A stretch of DNA of 64,000 bases from Portulaca oleracea (lineage: Eukaryota; Streptophyta; Magnoliopsida; Caryophyllales; Portulacaceae): NCBI GenBank assembly GCA_029582165.1, contig CM055881.1, positions 22,735,594-22,799,593 of the forward strand, in the 5' to 3' direction. The translations under genes were made by a program, and so were the position numbers. Positions 58,679-64,000 of this stretch are shown piece by piece. Below the pieces are notes generated by a model, which was given only the letters and a program-made list of their open reading frames with translations, did no database searches and was not told the origin of the DNA. The number at the start of each line of letters is the position of its first letter. Within the stretch, counting starts at the first letter, position 1.

Positions 58679-60300
58679 CTAGAGCTTTTTTAACATCTCA
58701 ATAAATCGCTCAAACTTCGCCTCATTTTTATGTTGAATCAATCTCCCATGAAAAGGTACTGGTGGTCTATATGAAATGGGTTTCTTTAATGGGTACTCAT
58801 GATTGTCTCCCCTCAAGACTTCTTTCCCTTTCTCTCGTCTTTTCTCAATCTCTATTATCTCTTCCAACTTCTCCTTTTCCTCATTCTCGGCCTCATTAAC
58901 CACAACATCATCCTCTTTCTCCTCAACTATGGTTCGCTCAACTCCTAAGTCCTCCTCTTCATTACTATCCACCACAACTCCCCCACTCTCTCCTAAAGGC
59001 CTCTCCTATTCCATATTCTCCTCCACTACATTAGGCTCTTCAATTTTTCTTCCACTTCTTAGGGTAATAGCATCAACTTGCTCCCCTTGGATAGGTTAAG
59101 GTTGAATGGGTTGAGAAAAGTATACTTGTTGAGCAACTTGGGTCATTTGGGTTTCAAGGTCTCTAAGGCGAGCACCCTCACTTTCTTGATTAGCTACAAT
59201 TCGTTGCAACAACTTTTCAATCATAGAATCTTGGAATGGTTGAGAAAATTGAGGTTGTGAGGTGGGTTGATGCGAGAACTCTTCTTGAAAATATGCATGA
59301 TGGTCATAAGGTTGAGAAATAGGGTTAAACACCAAGTTGACAAACGTGGTATAACTAGGATCATAATCCTCATAAGAATGGGAATAAAGCTGGTTGGAAT
59401 ATATGGCATTCACATGTTCTACTTGACGATACTCCACACATTGATGCTCAAGATGTGGACCAAAACACAACTTACAAGAATGCACAATAGGAATAGGTGT
59501 GGATGTAAAGGCTTGCATACCTCGAGCTAAGTTCAACTGGTTGGAAACCTCGTCATTCCCCATCTTCTTTTGCAAATCAAGGACGGTGGCCATTAGGAGC
59601 TTGATAGTGGGGTTGTGTTCCAAAGAATGATCCCCATTTCTTGAATTTTGGCCGCCTCCCCAACTAGGAACATTCTGAGATAACTCATGAAGAAAAATGT
59701 TGGCTTCCTCCGCAGTCTTCTTTAAGAACATCCCTTCGGATGCACGATCAATATACTCTTTCTAGGAATCACAAAGCCCATAATAAAAGTGTTGAAGTAG
59801 CATCCAATCTGGTAAATTGTGATGTGGACATTAGCGTTGAAAACTCTTAAATCTCCCCCAAGCCTCAAAAAGACCTTCTCCGGGTTCTTGCTTGAAAGAC
59901 ATAATAACTTGCCGGAGTCGATAAGTTTCATCCGCTGGGAAAAATCGGTGCAGGAAATCTCTTCTAAGTACCTCCCATGAAGAATAAGTGCCGGGAGGGC
60001 ACGATTGAAGCCATGTCTTCGCTTTCCTTGTAAGAGTTAGAGGAAAGAACTTCAATTTCATAAATTCAGAAGATAAACCATGAACTTGCACGAAACTAAT
60101 CTGATCTTCAAATTTCTCGATATGTGCAATAGGACTCTCGGATTTGTCTCCATAAAACTGATTGCTCGAGAAGACTTCAAGTAAGTACGGTTTGAATTCG
60201 AATACGACATCGGATGGTAACGATGGTAGAGTGATAGGGTTGCCTACCGTACCCAATGATGGAACGACATATGATAGAAGGGTACGAGGTGAACCAACTT
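58679..60300 (-). pseudogene. A3 gag
   Basis: On the minus strand 60256-59831 encodes the capsid-type core (LKFFPLTLTRKAKTWLQSCP, FLHRFFPADETYRLRQVI, FKQEPGEGLFEAWGRFKS). It continues in other frames at 59931-59722 and 59731-59096 (CKLCFGPHLEHQCVEY, a CCHC-like spacing), and ends with an acidic Glu-rich stretch at 58975-58679. Frameshifts near 59830 and 59730 and a stop near 59096 interrupt it. The same domain order is seen in Athila Gag. Confidence 0.8.
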
Positions 60301-60440
60301 AGCCCTCCGCCATCAGAATCGAAACCTCCTACAAGAAATAGAGAAGCATCAAATTAATCAGGAATTGGAACAAACTAGTTTCTAGAATGAAAGGAATCTT
60401 AAACAACTTAAGACCAAAAAACTAAGCTAGGGGCGCTTGC

Positions 60441-60458
60441 TCCCTGACAACGGCGCCA
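60441..60458 (-). other. A3 primer-binding site
   Basis: On the minus strand TGGCGCCGTTGTCAGGGA follows the 5' LTR after five bases. This is the Athila-type primer site with small changes, and it sets the element's orientation. Confidence 0.75.
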
Positions 60459-60463
60459 TTTTG

Positions 60464-61988
60464 TGTAACGTGTTTTTGTACCCCGGTTTTTATATCGTTC
60501 TTCTCGAGGAGCTAGGGGCCTTGGCTAAGAAACTCGGTCTATGGTCGGGTTAAGATTGCTAGGTGAGGCAATGGGTTGAAAGAGGCAGTCACAAAGCAAC
60601 AAATAAATCTAAGGTCAGTCAAGGTGAAACAATGGATTTCGGGGGCTTTACGGGATGCAAACGGGAACAAGGGGATAGGTTTTGCAACAAGAGAGCAAGA
60701 AGAAATAAAATCAAGTGGCAATTCCATTAGAAAATACCCACCAGACTTTCTCTTTCAAGGATAGTCTGGATTAACTTCCCCAAAGTCCACCACGGACCCG
60801 GAGGGTTAATGAAACGGAATTCCCTAGTTAGTCTCTACTCACTCTCATGAGTAGAGTGCTAACTATCCCAATTCCAACCTTCCAACTCAAGTGTTGGATG
60901 TGTTCGGGGACTTTCGGACCCAAATACATCCCACTTGAGGGAAGGAATGGAGTGGGAAAAGTGATTTCCCAACTAATTGCTCACTAATATTGCTAACCCA
61001 TACCTAATTACCCATTCACACCCTTAATTACCCCCTAACCCATTAGGGTTCTAGCCACTACCCATCACAACTATGCTAACAACATCAACAAAACCAACCC
61101 TAAGCATGATTTCTATCAACAACAAACACAAATCAAGCAAAACAATGAAATAGCAAGCAAGAACAATTAAACAAGTATGAAAGTAATTAGAGAAGCAATT
61201 AATAAAAGAGTTAAGGGAAGAGAAAACTTATCAAAATGTTGTAGATGAACAAAGAAAAGCAAAGGGAATGATAATCCAACAATCTCTCAATTGTTTGAAT
61301 CTTCAATCCTTGAATCACACCAAAAATCCACCAAAACCCTAGAATAATTAAAGCTAATCTCTCATTAAAACTCACTAATACAAAGCTGGAAAATGTCTAA
61401 GTCTAAGCTAAAATATCCTCCTCAAGATAATCGTCAAAAGGAGTATATATACAAGGCAAAACAGTTGGGCAAAACATAGCGTTTCAAGCCAAAGACGCGC
61501 AGAAAAATAGTAGACCGCAGGTGCGGTCTCCAGGACTGCAGGTGCGGTCTCTGGCTGTCCAGTGAAATCTCCCAGGCGATTTTTGAGTTTCGTGAGACAG
61601 CAGGTGTGGTCTATGGGACAGCAGGTGCGGTCTCCCTGAACCGCAGGTGCGGTCCTCTTCGGGGACCTAGCTCCCTGTCTAGGTCATGGCAGCCACCGCG
61701 GGTGCGGTCTTCAGGACCGTAGGTGTGGTCTTCAGGACCGTAGGTGCGGTCCTCCTCGGCTGGCTGAAAACTTCTACTTTGCTTTGCCTTTGACTCGGTT
61801 AAGACCCGGGGGAATCTCGGGATTCCCAAAATAGCTGCAAAATGGCCCTTTTTTGCTACGTTTTGAGTAAAAACTCCAAAATCTACAAAATAACCAAAAA
61901 CGTATTAAAAAACCATGAAAATAAACACGAAACGAGTCAAAAGCCTAAGAATTAAGGCGTTATTTAGACACAAAATTGGGTCTTAACA
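60464..61988 (-). repeat. A3 5' LTR
   Basis: 1525 bp. Reading on the minus strand, eight motif copies (61760 down to 61515) are followed about 64 bp later by TATATATA (61451-61444), so the cluster occupies the U3 region directly upstream of the core promoter. Confidence 0.9.
61515..61760. promoter_or_regulatory. Cluster of GACCGCAGGTGCGGTCT motifs in A3 LTR
   Basis: Eight copies with variation at two or three positions (near 61515, 61535, 61597, 61619, 61640, 61693, 61716 and 61736). Arms GACCGCA and TGCGGTC are exact inverted repeats around GG, and the centre CAGGTG is an E-box. The equivalent cluster in the other LTR is 55344-55560. Confidence 0.75.
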
Positions 61989-61993
61989 GCGAT

Positions 61994-63885
61994 CCTCTGG
62001 TACAGCTGCTAGAGGAGGACGGGAAGATCCACCAACTTCCTCCCGAGATCGGCCTCGAGTAGAATATTCCCCTACCGAAGAACGACGTGGGGGCTCTGTG
62101 CGAGGAGCACCTGCAGTAGAATGTCGAGGAGGTTCCCTGGGAACATACTCCGCGTCAGCCTCCATATCGACTCTTATGGCGTTATTACCTCGATATCTAC
62201 CCAAGCTGGTGAATGCCCGATCGACATGCTTCCTCATGGTGCTCCACTCTTTAACCAGCTGTCGGAGGAAAGCCCTTCTCGGCTGAAAGATAGCATGACC
62301 GGGGTTATCCATAAGTAGCAGGTGGGATAAAAGAAAACAACATAAAATGAAGAATTACCGGTTTACGATCGAATGCCTGAAGTATGGAACACTCGCTGCT
62401 GTTCTCCACGTCCAAGAAGTCGCCGATATTTCTCCTCTCCGGTGGAATCTCCACCTCGGCAGCTTTGGCATAAGGCCCCAGCTGTAGATTTTCTGGTTAG
62501 AAATCAGCCAAGACATAATAAGCATAGAGGAGGAAGATACGTACCACTCGAGGAGCCAAACGGCTAAGATAACGCTGGAACTCTTCATTGAATTGCTCCT
62601 GCGGAACGTCATGTATGAAGTTGTCAAAATCCTGGCCTCGAACCAGATCCCGCAAGATGTCTGGGTCAACTCGCCATGGCTCAAACATATGTGCCGGAGG
62701 GTCCAGGGGAATGAGACCAGGATAACCTCCCAGAATTTGCCTCGAGGCTCTCTCCCCCAAATACCGCACATAACCATAAGGCCCCTCGATCAGGAGGCGA
62801 AGACGGGTGTCATGCTTCACCAGATCCAAAGGTTGTGGTAACCCTCCGACATTGAAATCGGCCCAAGGACGCCAGTTCACTTGATCCTGTAAAAGGAAAG
62901 ACGCGTTTAAGGATGACATAAAGAGGAAAATGAAAGAAAGATGCTGGACATAAGGGGATATCGGTGTCAAGTTGTCCAAAATGCTACGAATGAGGTCAAG
63001 GCTCCCCGACTTATACTTTTTGTCGTGAATGCCCTCGGTAGTCGAACGTTCAGTAGCTGGTACCGTCTTATTCTTCTTCGAACGAATGCCCAGGGCCGAG
63101 ATGTACTCATACGCCCATGACTGCATAAACATGATGATTAAATGAGGAAGAAAGGATGAACTGCATTGAAAAGGGAAGGTTCGGGCACATACCTCGAGCA
63201 CCTTCCACAAGGAAGGACCATACTGGTAACAAGTCTGAGCCGTATGAAGGTAGATCGGGTCTGCATCCTGCAAAAGTCTTAGGCCACGACGAAGCCAGTG
63301 GATGAAGTTCGCATAGGACGCCTTGCCCCAATTCAGGTTTCGAATATTATCAAAATTGAGAAGGTTTCGGAACCACATCAGGGAAATGTTGTCCCCATGG
63401 TTGGCAAAAAGGGTAGCAGAGATAACGTACGCCAAGAAGATGAAACGGCGCTGCTCTTCAGGCAAGTCTTGGAAACTTACATCACGGATGGCCAATTCAA
63501 AGTGTTTATATGCGAGATTGGGGAGACCTTGTCGTTGTCCCAAACGCGCAGACACTGGACCCAACATATCCAGAACTAACGAAGGGATCTTCGCGTCAAG
63601 GACCATGTCCTGCCTACCCAAAGGAAGATCGGTAATCATAACGAAATCTTTGGGCGTGACCTTCATCTCACCCATAGGCAAGTGAAATGAGTAAGTTGAA
63701 TCCCACAACCTTTCAGCCATTGCTCGATCTATGATGCGGAAAGTCCAATTCTTCTAGGCCTCCAGGCATCTCGAGAAAGGCATGAATCCTGCCGCAGTCA
63801 GAGTGTCACGAACAAAGTTTCCAGGGATCGATTTAGCTACCTTAAGAGGCTCTTTTAGGACACCGGGGGTTTTCAGGTTATCCTC
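61994..63885 (-). pseudogene. PMD gene, 5' part: plant mobile domain protein
   Basis: On the minus strand coding starts within the window after a TATTTAG acceptor at about 63885 and reads VAKSIPGNFVRDTLTAAGF, then meets TAG at 63754-63756. It continues RIIDRAMAERLWDSTYSFHL and PMGEMKVTPKDFVMITDLPL, the typical start of the plant mobile (aminotransferase-like) domain. An intron at 63192-63121 (GTATGT to ATGCAG) joins LWKVLE to SWAYEYISALG. Further exons end at about 62886-62545 and 62492-62359, and the last begins about 62282, continuing to the A3 insertion at 61994. Such proteins (MAIL1/MAIN relatives) occur as host genes and inside transposons. The internal stop and A3 insertion indicate a pseudogene. 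Confidence 0.7.
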
Positions 63886-64000
63886 CTAAATACGACGGGC
63901 AAAATTCCAGCAGATTATTTAAAATGGGGGATTAGTTGACATTTTGAACATAATTTCATGGGCCCTAGCTGGACCGAGCACGAACACTGGGCTCACAGCC

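Larger units (their letters stand above)
54308..61988 (-). mobile_element. A3: Athila-like gag-pro-only LTR retrotransposon, 7.7 kb
   Basis: LTRs are 54308-55795 and 60464-61988, beginning TGTAACGTG and ending TCTAAACA or TCTTAACA. The flanks GCGAC (54303-54307) and GCGAT (61989-61993) are a 5-bp duplication with one mismatch. The element reads on the minus strand: the primer site TGGCGCCGTTGTCAGGGA lies at about 60441-60458 next to the 5' LTR (60464-61988), and the polypurine tract AAGTGTGGGGGG lies at about 55796-55808. Gag and protease are present but no RT or integrase, so it is non-autonomous. The LTRs are very similar, implying a fairly recent insertion. Confidence 0.9.
40517..64000 (+). 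mobile_element. T2: second Tat-lineage Gypsy retrotransposon (3' LTR not found; may run past the window)
   Basis: The 5' LTR, primer site, gag, protease, RT, RNase H, second RNase H and integrase lie in order from 40517 to 50266. An antisense PMD gene and motif copies follow to about 52300. No copy of the 5' LTR is seen again before 64000. Either T2 continues beyond the window, with 53344-64000 (minus A3) as more of its 3' region, or it is truncated near 52533. Two hAT elements and A3 interrupt it or its flank. Removing them leaves about 14 kb, similar to T1. Confidence 0.6.

Overview
The window is plant nuclear DNA, almost certainly from a eudicot with a large, repeat-rich genome. The evidence is one intron-bearing plant bHLH gene, dense nested LTR retrotransposons of the Tat and Athila lineages, hAT, Mutator, CACTA, Stowaway and Tourist elements, and AT-rich spacers with (TA)n, (AAT)n and (CT)n microsatellites. 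I found no rRNA, tRNA or CRISPR array and cannot name the species.

Layout. (1) 1-1247: microsatellites, a 225-bp foldback (580-804) and the left part of an AT-rich ~250-bp tandem repeat. (2) 1248-24506: a Mutator-like element with inverted ends starting GGGAATA and a perfect 9-bp target duplication TTTATATAA. It was about 6 kb originally and is swollen to 23 kb by insertions: a hAT MITE (1943-2387), a solo LTR (3686-5276), a complete 14.4-kb Tat-lineage retrotransposon called T1 here (6631-21047) and a hAT element holding a Stowaway MITE (22747-23469). (3) 24527-27795: a 5'-truncated L1-type LINE, inserted in the same AT-rich repeat a few bases outside the Mutator end; the repeat resumes at 27796-28895. 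(4) 28900-40516: a gene-bearing island with MITEs (Tourist, Stowaway, CACTA, hAT), a Pack-MULE-like element and the one ordinary cellular gene, an eight-exon bHLH transcription factor of the CIB/bHLH62-like subfamily on the minus strand (36504-39161, 479 aa). (5) 40517 to beyond 64000: a second Tat element, T2. It has a 5' LTR, primer site, gag, protease, RT, RNase H, a second (archaeal-type) RNase H and integrase. A hAT element interrupts it between the second RNase H and integrase (48147-49103) and another sits in its 3' region (52534-53335). No 3' LTR of T2 was found. (6) 53493-63885: a minus-strand plant-mobile-domain (PMD) gene split by a gag-pro-only Athila-like element, A3 (54308-61988).

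How the parts relate. T1 and T2 both carry a decayed antisense gene with a PMD/aminotransferase-like protein downstream of integrase. A separate PMD gene lies further along on the same strand. Most coding sequence other than the bHLH gene is broken by stops or frameshifts.

The most unusual pattern is that each of the three large LTR elements has its own short palindromic or near-palindromic motif repeated many times in the LTR, next to a TATA box. T1 has AAATCCGCGCGGATTT, T2 has AAAACCCGCCTAGGTTTT and A3 has GACCGCAGGTGCGGTCT. In T1 and T2 the motif recurs around the antisense gene; in T2 it lies just upstream of what looks like the antisense promoter. This suggests family-specific control sites that could serve both sense and antisense transcription.
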